Origin: Desemzia sp045528445 | GTDB lineage: Bacteria; Bacillota; Bacilli; Lactobacillales; Carnobacteriaceae | Length of the DNA stretch: 64,000 bases | Assembly: GCF_045528445.1 (NCBI RefSeq) | Contig: NZ_JBGQQU010000013.1 | Location: 1 to 64,000 of the forward strand | Direction of reading: 5' to 3' | Shown: positions 1-6,683 of the stretch, piece by piece | How the letters are laid out: every line of letters starts with the position of its first letter | Position numbering within the stretch: position 1 is the first letter of the stretch | Notes under the pieces: model-generated | What the model was told of the DNA's origin: nothing | The model's input: only the letters and a program-made list of their open reading frames with translations | The model's database searches: none | Program-made: the position numbers and the translations under genes

Positions 1-90
1 CTTGATGGAGCTCAAACACGACAATGTATTGTGTCTCTTGACGACTTAGCGAAAATGGTCGTACCTTTGATTGAGCTCTAACAACTTTTT
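1..90 (-). CDS. IS3-family OrfB (integrase-core transposase), N-terminal fragment cut by window edge
   Basis: After slippage on the A7G run (85-92) the -1 frame reads on without stops to base 1. The segment contains ETQYIVVFELHQ, which resembles the start of IS3-family OrfB before the integrase core. No independent start codon with a clear ribosome-binding site is visible, as expected for a frameshift-made product. The DDE catalytic domain would lie outside the window, so its integrity cannot be judged. Confidence 0.6.
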
Positions 91-741
91 TTCAATATCT
101 TTCTGCATTTCAAGATATTCATTTCGTACTTCAAGTTCTTTAATACGAAATTTCAACCGTTCAGTATCCGTTAATTCATTCTCTGGTTTATTTTGACCAC
201 GAAGATCTTTAAGTCCGTCGGACCCTTTAAGTTGGTATTTTTTAACCCATGAATAGATTTGTTGGTAAGATACACCATACTTTTCAATAGCCCCCTGATA
301 GTCATTATCTCTGGCAATAGTAAATTGTGTGATTTCCAATCGTTCTTCAAATGTTGTTTTACGTCCTTTAGTCATAGTGGTCTTAGATCTCCCCATACTC
401 GTTGATTTTAGTTCTTTTCCACTATTATATAGGTTAATCCATCGTTGTAGAACTGAAAAACTGGAAATATGATATTTTTTCACCGTACTATTCTTAGAGT
501 AACCTCGAAAAACCACGTCTTCAACCGCCATTTTTTTCAGGTTTTTCGAGTACCTTTTCCACGTCTTCGATTCCACTAGTCCTTCAAAACCATCAGCTTT
601 ATATTTGCGGATCCATGTCTGAATTACAGAACCGTGAAGGTTCATTTCTTTACTGACAAATCTTAATGAAGAACAACCGTCAAGTATTGGTTTAATGATG
701 GCTAATTTTTCGTCTGCGCTTAATTTAACTCGTTTAGACAA
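46..741 (-). CDS. IS3-family transposase OrfA (helix-turn-helix)
   Basis: This 231-residue protein has repeated helix-turn-helix units (about residues 5-50, 65-105 and 130-175), each with the IQTWIRKY / LQRWINLY / IYSWVKKY type of recognition helix. A leucine-zipper-like helix follows at about 190-225 (RLKFRIKELEVRNEYLEMQK). It is longer than the usual 170-180 residue IS150 OrfA because of an additional N-terminal HTH. It starts at TTG (739-741), 9 bases from an AGGGAG site that lies inside a hairpin arm. It ends at 46 while the overlapping -1 frame (orfB) stays open. In this family OrfA binds the element ends and OrfAB is the recombinase. Confidence 0.88.
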   Translation of the reverse strand: MSKRVKLSADEKLAIIKPILDGCSSLRFVSKEMNLHGSVIQTWIRKYKADGFEGLVESKTWKRYSKNLKKMAVEDVVFRGYSKNSTVKKYHISSFSVLQRWINLYNSGKELKSTSMGRSKTTMTKGRKTTFEERLEITQFTIARDNDYQGAIEKYGVSYQQIYSWVKKYQLKGSDGLKDLRGQNKPENELTDTERLKFRIKELEVRNEYLEMQKDIEKKLLELNQRYDHFR

Positions 742-747
742 TAAAAA

Positions 748-810
748 ACACTCCCTACAAAATAGTTTAGAAATTTTTGTTATTTCTAGTGTCTACTTTG
801 TAGGGAGTGT
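748..810 (-). promoter_or_regulatory. Perfect 14-bp inverted repeat covering the orfA ribosome-binding site
   Basis: ACACTCCCTACAAA (748-761) and TTTGTAGGGAGTGT (797-810) are exact complements separated by 35 bases. The orfA-proximal arm contains the AGGGAG Shine-Dalgarno site and the distal arm lies at the element tip. A transcript entering from outside would fold and hide the site; one starting in the loop would not. The sequence is directly seen; the regulatory role is inferred from analogous designs in other insertion sequences. Confidence 0.6.
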
Positions 811-848
811 ATCAGAAGTTGTGTTCCCTTTAAGGTAAGATTATCTTC

Positions 849-884
849 AAAAAGGAACGCAAATTAAAATTGCGTTCCTTTTTT
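849..884. terminator. Rho-independent terminator, bidirectional
   Basis: AAAAAGGAACGCAA pairs with TTGCGTTCCTTTTT across a 7-base AT loop, with U-runs for both directions. It could end transcription of the decayed minus-strand locus or of whatever lay left of the IS. Confidence 0.75.
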
Positions 885-898
885 GAATTAATTTTTAA

Positions 899-1235
899 CT
901 AACTGGCACGCAAATGGACTTTTGCTGCTTCAGCAGCAGTAGAAGTGTAAGGATCACTATTCCTTGTTTACGTGCGCTGTAGATAGAGTCATTCTATGTT
1001 ACATAATAGGTAGCTGTTAACGCACAGCTGAGCGAGATAGTCGGATCACCTTAACCTTTCTTTTTGTAGTAAACTCCCAAAAGATTAATGACAATCCCCT
1101 CCTTTAAGTAGAATGAAATTGGATGAAGAAGCAAGTAGACCGCCTAATATAATTCGGAGGTTTATTGCGTTGAGCTGAAGCAGTCAAATAGAAAAGTTGA
1201 AACAGCTCATTTAAGCGATCAGTAAGGTTTGTCAT
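899..1235 (-). pseudogene. Decayed minus-strand reading frame, product not recognised
   Basis: An ATG at 1235 with a good site (GGAGTGATTAA) opens a 43-codon frame, MTNLTDRLNELFQLFYLTAS..., that ends at 1104. A second frame from about 1170 down to 899 keeps protein-like character (NAINLRIILGGLLASSSNF, later YTSTAAEAAKVHLRAS) but is broken by four stops. It ends just before the terminator at 849-884. I read this as one gene degraded by a frameshift and nonsense mutations. I cannot name the family. A real short peptide at 1104-1235 remains possible. Confidence 0.4.
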
Positions 1236-1268
1236 TTAATCACTCCTTCATCTGATGTAAGTAGTGTT

Positions 1269-1305
1269 AAAAAAGCAGCCTTCAGCACATTAGCCAAAGA
1301 CTGCA
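1269..1305 (-). terminator. Rho-independent terminator, minus strand
   Basis: On the minus strand GCAGTCTTTGGCT folds, with some G-U pairs, onto TGCTGAAGGCTGC, followed by TTTTTT. It lies directly behind the small ORF at 1313-1471. Confidence 0.55.
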
Positions 1306-1312
1306 GTATGGT

Positions 1313-1471
1313 TTATCTTAAATATCTGTTGTTTCTGTTTACAGAGTCACGAACTCGCACTTGCACACGAACAGCTTTTCTTTTCATCATAGAAAAGCGA
1401 GCATGCAGGAAAAATACTGAGGTAAACAACATCATGAATCCTGAACTGAAAATTAGGGTATTTGCGTTCAT
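1313..1471 (-). CDS. Small membrane protein, 52 residues, unknown
   Basis: This short frame begins at the ATG at 1471, 9 bases from a GAGAGG site. An ATG at 1480 in the same frame is too close to that site. Residues 5-25 are hydrophobic (LIFSSGFMMLFTSVFFLHA), followed by a strongly basic tail with alternating R/V residues, so the product would be a one-helix protein with a positive C-terminus. It has its own terminator at 1269-1305. It may be a real small protein or the head of the decayed locus that follows. No family is recognised. Confidence 0.4.
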   Translation of the reverse strand: MNANTLIFSSGFMMLFTSVFFLHARFSMMKRKAVRVQVRVRDSVNRNNRYLR

Positions 1472-1700
1472 TTCACTCATCCTCTCTCAACGACGCTTTG
1501 TCCTGCTGCACTTAAATGATAAATCAAGTGACTTTTATTACATCTTCATTATCGCTTATTGAATAGAATAGTTCAACAAATATACCCTTAGTTTCCTATT
1601 TTTTTAGAGCCTCTTGTAAGGGAAGGGAAAATAAAATGATATGTAAACGGATTCTTTAGTGCTATAATGAAATAGAATTTTAGTATGATGAGGTGGCTGA

Positions 1701-2642
1701 ATGAAATACAGTGTTTTAGATTTTTCTACCAAAGAAACAACGGTCTCAACTAGAAAAAGCCTGAATGACAGAGTAAAACTGGCGAGACTTGCAGAGTCGT
1801 TAAATTACACCCGCTTTTGGATTTCGGAAAACGATTCTAATCCCGTCATAGTCGGAAGTACGCCGGAATTGGTCATGTCTCATTTAGCTCTTGCGACCAA
1901 TGACATTCGTATTGGCTCTGCGGGAATTATGGTTCCTTATTACAATGGAGAAAAAATTGCGGATACTTTCAAAACGATGGCTATTGTAAGAAATAGTCGG
2001 ATAGACGTTGGGATAGGACAAGTTGCTGGCAGCGGACAATGGTTTTCGAAAGCTTTAAATGAAAATAAGACAGAATTTTCCCGATTTGCAAATGAAATGA
2101 ATGAACTCAAAAGATTGTTGGGCTCTTCCATTACAATGAAAGAAAAAAGTTCTTATGCAGCCTTGATGCAAACGGGGAGCCCGGAAATTTTCATTCTAAA
2201 CAGTCATCCACAGAGTGTTGGCCTAACAGCAAATATAGGAGCGGGATTTTTTGCGGCTCATTATTTGAATCCGAGCATTGAATTGAAAGAGGCTGCCAAA
2301 AAATACAGAGAACAGTTTGTGAAAAGCGAATTAGTGGAAAAGGCGACAGTGATACTGGGAGTTTTCATTGCAATTGGAGAAAGTTCAGAGGAAAATGAAC
2401 AATTGAAAAAGGAATTTGCTCAATGGAACCAATTGAATCAAGATTCATCCGTAATTTCTCCTCTTCAAGAAGCTATTATTGGTTCCGCGGAACAGGTAGT
2501 AGAAAAGGTGAGTCAAATGGCTGAAGAGTATCAGGCGGATGAAGTGATGTTGATCCCCAATATAGATAATAATGCACGTAGAGAAAAAACGATTCAATTG
2601 TTTGCCGATGCACTGTCGAAAAAAAGAAAGGCTTATTTTTAA
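1701..2642 (+). CDS. LLM-class flavin-dependent oxidoreductase (luciferase-like)
   Basis: This 313-residue protein belongs to the bacterial luciferase-like monooxygenase family, TIM-barrel enzymes that use reduced flavin from a partner reductase. Support includes the N-terminal YSVLDFSTK segment, RLAESLNYTRFWISEND (family form: the AE..GY.RFW.aEHH block), then DIRIGSAGIMVPYYNGEKIADTFKTMAIV and RIDVGIGQVAGSG. The usual paired histidines after W.SE are replaced by ND, so substrate handling may differ. It starts at ATG 1701 behind GAGGTGG. Substrate cannot be inferred. A truncated relative lies at 4200-4289. Confidence 0.85.
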   Translation: MKYSVLDFSTKETTVSTRKSLNDRVKLARLAESLNYTRFWISENDSNPVIVGSTPELVMSHLALATNDIRIGSAGIMVPYYNGEKIADTFKTMAIVRNSRIDVGIGQVAGSGQWFSKALNENKTEFSRFANEMNELKRLLGSSITMKEKSSYAALMQTGSPEIFILNSHPQSVGLTANIGAGFFAAHYLNPSIELKEAAKKYREQFVKSELVEKATVILGVFIAIGESSEENEQLKKEFAQWNQLNQDSSVISPLQEAIIGSAEQVVEKVSQMAEEYQADEVMLIPNIDNNARREKTIQLFADALSKKRKAYF

Positions 2643-2695
2643 CGTACTTGTATAAAGAGATTGACAACAACACAATAGAATAAGGAGTGGGACAT

Positions 2696-3697
2696 GTGAT
2701 ATATCAAGCAGCAGAAAATCGTTACGATAAGATGATTTACAATCGAGTAGGAAAGAGCGGGTTAAAATTACCGGCTATTTCATTGGGAATGTGGCACAAC
2801 TTTGGTGATGTAGATTTATTTGATAAAAGCCAAGCGATTGTGCGGAGAGCTTTTGATTTAGGTATCACGCATTTTGATTTAGCGAATAATTATGGTCCGC
2901 CAGCAGGAAGTGCTGAAGAAAACTTTGGACGAATCTACGAAAAAGATTTAAAACCGTACCGTGATGAATTGATCATTTCCAGTAAAGCTGGTTATTACAT
3001 GTGGCCAGGCCCATATGGAGAATTCGGCTCAAAGAAAAATGTGACGGCTAGTATAGATCAAAGTTTGAAACGGATGGGATTGGAGTATGTCGATATCTTT
3101 TATTCACACCGTCCTGATCCAGAAACACCTTTTGAAGAAACAGCTCAAGCATTGGATTTGATGGTCCGTCAAGGAAAAACATTATATGTAGGAATCTCCA
3201 ACTACTCTGCTGAACAGACTGCTGAGATAACGAGTATTTTCAAAGAATTAAAGACACCGTTCATTATTCACCAGCCTTCTTACAACATGTATAACCGATG
3301 GATAGAAGAGGGGCTGCAAGATATTTTAACTGAAAATGGAACAGGTAGTATAGCGTATAGCCCGTTAGCGCAAGGATTATTAACAGATCGTTACTTAAAT
3401 GGTGTTCCAGAAGACTCACGTGCTAGTCGGACATCAAGTCCATTTTTAAATACTGACCAGGTCCACAAAAAAATTACGCAATCGCAAGCATTGAATGAAG
3501 TTGCTAAACGTCGTGGACAAACGTTAGCAGAAATGGCCATTGCTTGGATCTTACGAGACGGCAAAGTAACCAGTGTCTTAGTGGGGGCAAGTCGCGTTTC
3601 GCAACTGGAAGATAATGTTAAGGCTCTAGATAATCTAACCTTTACTAAAGAGGAATTAAGTGAAATTGATGGTATTCTAGCAGAAAATAAAGGATAA
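2696..3697 (+). CDS. Aldo/keto reductase, YghZ-like
   Basis: This 333-residue NADPH-dependent aldo/keto reductase is closest in character to the YghZ (L-glyceraldehyde-3-phosphate / methylglyoxal reductase) group. Visible features are FDLANNYGPPAGSAEENFG (catalytic Asp and Tyr), IISSKAGYYMWPGPYG (catalytic Lys), IFYSHRPDPETP (catalytic His) and the C-terminal cofactor loop LVGASRVSQLEDN. I place the start at GTG 2696, 8 bases from AAGGAG (2682-2687). An upstream GTG at 2687 overlaps that site and is unlikely. It probably works with the neighbouring glyoxalases in reactive-carbonyl clearance; this is an inference from proximity. Confidence 0.9.
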   Translation: MIYQAAENRYDKMIYNRVGKSGLKLPAISLGMWHNFGDVDLFDKSQAIVRRAFDLGITHFDLANNYGPPAGSAEENFGRIYEKDLKPYRDELIISSKAGYYMWPGPYGEFGSKKNVTASIDQSLKRMGLEYVDIFYSHRPDPETPFEETAQALDLMVRQGKTLYVGISNYSAEQTAEITSIFKELKTPFIIHQPSYNMYNRWIEEGLQDILTENGTGSIAYSPLAQGLLTDRYLNGVPEDSRASRTSSPFLNTDQVHKKITQSQALNEVAKRRGQTLAEMAIAWILRDGKVTSVLVGASRVSQLEDNVKALDNLTFTKEELSEIDGILAENKG

Positions 3698-3715
3698 TTG
3701 AATGAGCAACCAAGT

Positions 3716-3747
3716 CTCCTCAGTCTAGTTGATTGAGGAGCCTTTTT
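3716..3747 (+). terminator. Rho-independent terminator
   Basis: CTCCTCA (3716-3722) pairs with TGAGGAG (3734-3740), followed by CCTTTTT. It lies behind the aldo/keto reductase and 19 bases before the next start codon. Confidence 0.7.
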
Positions 3748-3765
3748 ACTAAGGAGGAAAAAAAT

Positions 3766-4146
3766 ATGCATTTTTCACACATTCATCATGTAGCGATCAT
3801 TGCTTCTGATTATGAAGTATCCAAGCGTTTTTATACTGAATTACTGGGGTTGGAAATCATTCGCGAAAACTATCGAGCAGAAAGAGATTCTTACAAATTA
3901 GATCTCAAAATTGGAGATAGCGAAATCGAGTTGTTCTCTTTTCCAAATCCGCCCAAAAGATCCAGTGGTCCTGAAGCAACAGGACTCAGACATTTGTGTT
4001 TTTATATCGAAAATATTGAAGAAACAGTTGCAGAGCTGAATCAAAAAGGCATCGAAACAGAAGCGATTCGAGTAGATGAATTCACAGGCGGAAAATTTAC
4101 TTTCTTTAGGGATCCAGATGGTTTGCCTTTAGAATTGCATGAGTAG
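3766..4146 (+). CDS. VOC-family protein, YaeR/GloA2-like
   Basis: This 126-residue protein has a vicinal-oxygen-chelate fold. Two beta-alpha-beta-beta-beta modules are recognisable from IHHVAIIASDYEVSKRFYTELLGLEIIRE and TGLRHLCFYIENIEETVAELNQKG, ending FFRDPDGLPLELHE. Candidate metal ligands are the His in IHHVAI, the Glu in SEIELFSF, the His in LRHLCF and the Glu in LELHE. The start is ATG 3766 with AAGGAGG 8 bases upstream. It is related to lactoylglutathione lyase, but many YaeR-type proteins have no proven substrate. Confidence 0.85.
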   Translation: MHFSHIHHVAIIASDYEVSKRFYTELLGLEIIRENYRAERDSYKLDLKIGDSEIELFSFPNPPKRSSGPEATGLRHLCFYIENIEETVAELNQKGIETEAIRVDEFTGGKFTFFRDPDGLPLELHE

Positions 4147-4199
4147 TCTTTTTTTCTGTTACACTAAAAGAAATAACATCATGAAGGAGAGAGTCGTTT

Positions 4200-4289
4200 T
4201 TGGAGTTCAGTATTTTAGATTATGTTCCCAAAGATGAAGGCATGTCCGCTAGTGTTCGACTGTTGGTAGAAATGATAGTGCTAGGTTAA
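4200..4289 (+). pseudogene. N-terminal remnant of a luciferase-like oxidoreductase
   Basis: A TTG start (4200) with GAAGGAGAG upstream opens EFSILDYVPKDEGMSASVRL, a typical beginning of LLM-class flavin oxidoreductases (compare YSVLDF at the start of the 1701 gene). The frame then diverges and stops after 29 codons. The rest of the gene is missing before the glyoxalase gene at 4377. This looks like a truncated gene whose start site survives. Confidence 0.6.
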
Positions 4290-4376
4290 AGAGAACGCGT
4301 TTTTTGAATCTTTTCGTGAGTTACGTTAAAATAGAAAAAGAAACAATAAGATCACTGAATAGAGGAGAATGTTGAA

Positions 4377-4754
4377 ATGGCTACTAAAATGATTCACACT
4401 TGTTACCGAGTACAAGATTTGGAAAAATCGGTAGAGTTCTATACAACTATTTTAGGCATGAAAGAAATGCGTCGCTTAGATTACCCTGAATTTAAGTTTA
4501 CACTGGTTTACCTAGCATTTGAAGAAGGCGGCTATGAACTAGAATTAACGTATAATTACAGCGCTGAAGCGTACGACTTAGGAAACGGCTATGGACATAT
4601 TGCCATCGGTGTAGACGATTTAAATGCTGTACATGAAGAATACAAAGCTAAAAATTGCGACATCACGGACATCAAAGGACTGTCTGATGGAGCAGCAACG
4701 TACTTCTTCATCATGGATCCAGACGGTTATAAAATTGAAGTTGTCCAAAATTAA
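4377..4754 (+). CDS. gloA: Lactoylglutathione lyase (glyoxalase I)
   Basis: At 125 residues this has the compact bacterial glyoxalase I length. It converts the hemithioacetal of methylglyoxal and a thiol to the lactoyl thioester. Metal ligands expected by family are visible: His in MIHTCYRV, Glu in GYELELTYNY, His in GYGHIAIGV and Glu in GYKIEVVQN. EKSVEFYTTILGMKEMRRLDYPE carries the family core and lacks the insert of the zinc-type enzymes. ATG 4377 is preceded by GAGGAG. It sits with an aldo/keto reductase and another VOC protein, giving a methylglyoxal/aldehyde detoxification patch. Confidence 0.9.
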   Translation: MATKMIHTCYRVQDLEKSVEFYTTILGMKEMRRLDYPEFKFTLVYLAFEEGGYELELTYNYSAEAYDLGNGYGHIAIGVDDLNAVHEEYKAKNCDITDIKGLSDGAATYFFIMDPDGYKIEVVQN

Positions 4755-4783
4755 CGTTAAAAAATGAATTATACAAGAAAAGA

Positions 4784-4829
4784 CAAATTCACTAGAGGTA
4801 TGACTAGCCTCCAGTGAATTTCTCTTTTT
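4784..4829 (+). terminator. Rho-independent terminator
   Basis: AAATTCACT...AGTGAATTT stem, with AGAGG/CCT extending it, followed by CTCTTTTT. It is located behind the glyoxalase gene. Confidence 0.65.
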
Positions 4830-4846
4830 ACATAGGGGGATATTAA

Positions 4847-6454
4847 ATGCAATTTGATTCAAGCTCGTTTCACTATTCATCTAGAAGAGAATTGGTTTAT
4901 GGAAAAAAAGGCATGGTTTCGACGACACATCCGTTAGCTTCTCAAGCAGGATTAGAGATGTTGAAAAAAGGCGGAAACGCGATTGATGCGATTTTGGCTG
5001 CAGCAGCAACACTAACTGTCGTCGAACCTTCTGCAAATGGAATCGGTGGAGATAGTTTTGCCATTATTTGGTACAAAGGGGAAATGTATGGCTTGAATTC
5101 AAGTGGATCAGCTCCTGGCTTGATGCTGCACGAAACTTTAAAGCAAAAAGGAACGGAAATTGCTCGCTATGGTCTGGATCCAGTCACTGTACCCGGCGTT
5201 CCGAGCGGCTGGGCTGCTTTAGCAGAAAAATTCGGTAATCTCTCTTTAAGCGAGGTGTTGGAACCGGCAGCGGTGATTGCAGAGGAAGGACATCCTGTTA
5301 CCAGTAAGATTGCTGAAGCGTGGGAGAGAACCTATCATATTTTCTCCAAACAGCTGGAAAAATATCCAGTGCTGCAAACGTGGTTTGAGACGTTTTGTCC
5401 GAATGGGCAACCCATCAAAGCCGGCGAAATGTGGTCTTCAAAAGGGCATGCTAAAACGCTGCGAGAAATAGGGGCTACGAATGCGGAAGCTTTTTATCAG
5501 GGGTGGATAGCGGATGAAATCGATGCTTTTTCTAAAAAGCACGAAGGCTATTTACGCAAAGAAGATTTAGCGAACCACCAAGTTGAATGGATAGAGCCTA
5601 TTTCGACAAATTATAAAGGGTACGATGTTTGGGAGATGCCACCAAACGGACAAGGAATTGTAGTATTGATGGCTTTAAATATTTTAGAGCAATTGGAGTT
5701 AAAAGACAAAGAGAATCCAGATACCTATCACAAACAAATTGAAGCGATCAAGTTGGCATTTAGTGACGGCTTACGTTATATTGCAGATTCTAGAACAATG
5801 GAAACTAAAATTGAAGCCATGTTATCAAAAGAGTATGCCAAAAATCGAGCAGATTTAGTAAATGATACTGCCATTTTGCCAGAGCCGGGTAAATTTGATA
5901 ACCCTGGTACGGTTTATTTAGCTGCGGCGGATGAGGAAGGAAATATGATTTCTTATATCCAAAGCAATTACGCTGGTTTCGGTTCGGGAGCCGTTGTGCC
6001 TGGTTTAGGAATCAGTTTGCACAATCGAGGCAACCAGTTCTCGTTGGATGAAAATCATCCCAATGTGTTGCTCCCTGGGAAAAGACCGTTTCATACCATT
6101 ATTCCTGGATTTCTGACAAGAGATGGAGCAGCAATCGGACCATTTGGGGTCATGGGTGGAGGCATGCAGCCTCAAGCTCATCTGCAAGTGTTGAGCAGTA
6201 TGATCGATTTTCAGTTGAATCCTCAAGATGCATTAGATGCTCCTCGTTGGCAATGGCTGGAAGAGAAGAAGATTCTAGTGGAACCTCACTTTCCTTATCC
6301 CGTGATTCAAGAATTGCTGAAGAGAGGCCACCAGGTACAAATCGCGACCAGCAGCGGTTCATTTGGAAGAGGTCAAGTCATTTTGCGACAGGAAAATGGC
6401 GTACTGGTCGGTGGAACAGAATCTAGAGCAGATGGGCATATCGCAGTTTGGTAG
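4847..6454 (+). CDS. Gamma-glutamyltransferase family protein, YwrD-like
   Basis: This 535-residue Ntn-hydrolase has the gamma-glutamyltranspeptidase fold. The N-terminal half has STTHPLASQAGLEMLKKGGNAIDA. The putative autoprocessing threonine is in PGTVYLAAADEEGN near residue 350, which separates large and small subunits. Downstream, ISYIQSNYAGFGSG, PGKRPFHTIIPG and FGVMGGGMQPQAH are family blocks. No signal peptide is seen, so unlike the periplasmic enzymes it is probably cytoplasmic, as in the YwrD group. It starts at ATG 4847 after AGGGGGA and is monocistronic between two terminators. Substrate is unproven; glutathione or gamma-glutamyl peptides are likely by family. Confidence 0.87.
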   Translation: MQFDSSSFHYSSRRELVYGKKGMVSTTHPLASQAGLEMLKKGGNAIDAILAAAATLTVVEPSANGIGGDSFAIIWYKGEMYGLNSSGSAPGLMLHETLKQKGTEIARYGLDPVTVPGVPSGWAALAEKFGNLSLSEVLEPAAVIAEEGHPVTSKIAEAWERTYHIFSKQLEKYPVLQTWFETFCPNGQPIKAGEMWSSKGHAKTLREIGATNAEAFYQGWIADEIDAFSKKHEGYLRKEDLANHQVEWIEPISTNYKGYDVWEMPPNGQGIVVLMALNILEQLELKDKENPDTYHKQIEAIKLAFSDGLRYIADSRTMETKIEAMLSKEYAKNRADLVNDTAILPEPGKFDNPGTVYLAAADEEGNMISYIQSNYAGFGSGAVVPGLGISLHNRGNQFSLDENHPNVLLPGKRPFHTIIPGFLTRDGAAIGPFGVMGGGMQPQAHLQVLSSMIDFQLNPQDALDAPRWQWLEEKKILVEPHFPYPVIQELLKRGHQVQIATSSGSFGRGQVILRQENGVLVGGTESRADGHIAVW

Positions 6455-6481
6455 CGGAAAAAAGAGCAGCTTGTTTTGTAC

Positions 6482-6519
6482 AAAAGAAGAAGTTAGAATC
6501 GAAAAGAACTTCTTCTTTT
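6482..6519. terminator. Rho-independent terminator, bidirectional
   Basis: AAAAGAAGAAGTT pairs with AACTTCTTCTTTT (6507-6519) around a 12-base loop. Confidence 0.75.
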
Positions 6520-6574
6520 ACTGTGCTGTTTAAGAAATGACTATTAGTCTATACATATTATCTAAAAATATATC

Positions 6575-6642
6575 TTTACTAAAAATTGGATGTGTAATAT
6601 AATTTGGGCGAAAAGGGTCGCAAAAAAATGTAAGCGATTTAT
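6575..6642 (+). promoter_or_regulatory. Promoter and cre-like CcpA site before the alpha-galactosidase operon
   Basis: TTTACT (6575-6580), a 17-base spacer and TATAAT (6598-6603) form a sigma-A promoter. Downstream, TGTAAGCGATTTAT (6629-6642) matches 12 of 14 positions of the cre consensus TGWAANCGNTNWCA. A cre in this position would act as a CcpA roadblock, giving glucose repression. The promoter is seen in sequence; CcpA binding is inferred. Confidence 0.6.
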
Positions 6643-6683
6643 AAAATGGAGTTAAAAATAGTAGAAAAAGAGAGGTATTCTAA

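Larger units (their letters stand above)
1..814 (-). mobile_element. IS3-family insertion sequence (IS150-like), 5' half; continues past window start
   Basis: The element reads on the minus strand. OrfA lies at 741-46 and orfB runs off the window at base 1. Its terminus is probably near 814, because the inward reading starts TGATACACTCCC, so the plus strand ends in CA as expected of IS3-family tips. The other end and any target duplication are outside the window. An A7G run at 85-92, just before the orfA stop, fits the programmed -1 frameshift that makes the OrfAB transposase in this family. Family assignment comes from the OrfA helix-turn-helix repeats and coiled-coil tail and is firm; the subgroup is an inference. 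Confidence 0.85.

Noticed and set aside
1308..1562. Plus-strand 84-codon ORF
   Set aside because: It has no ribosome-binding site and overlaps the better-supported minus-strand small ORF and its terminator.
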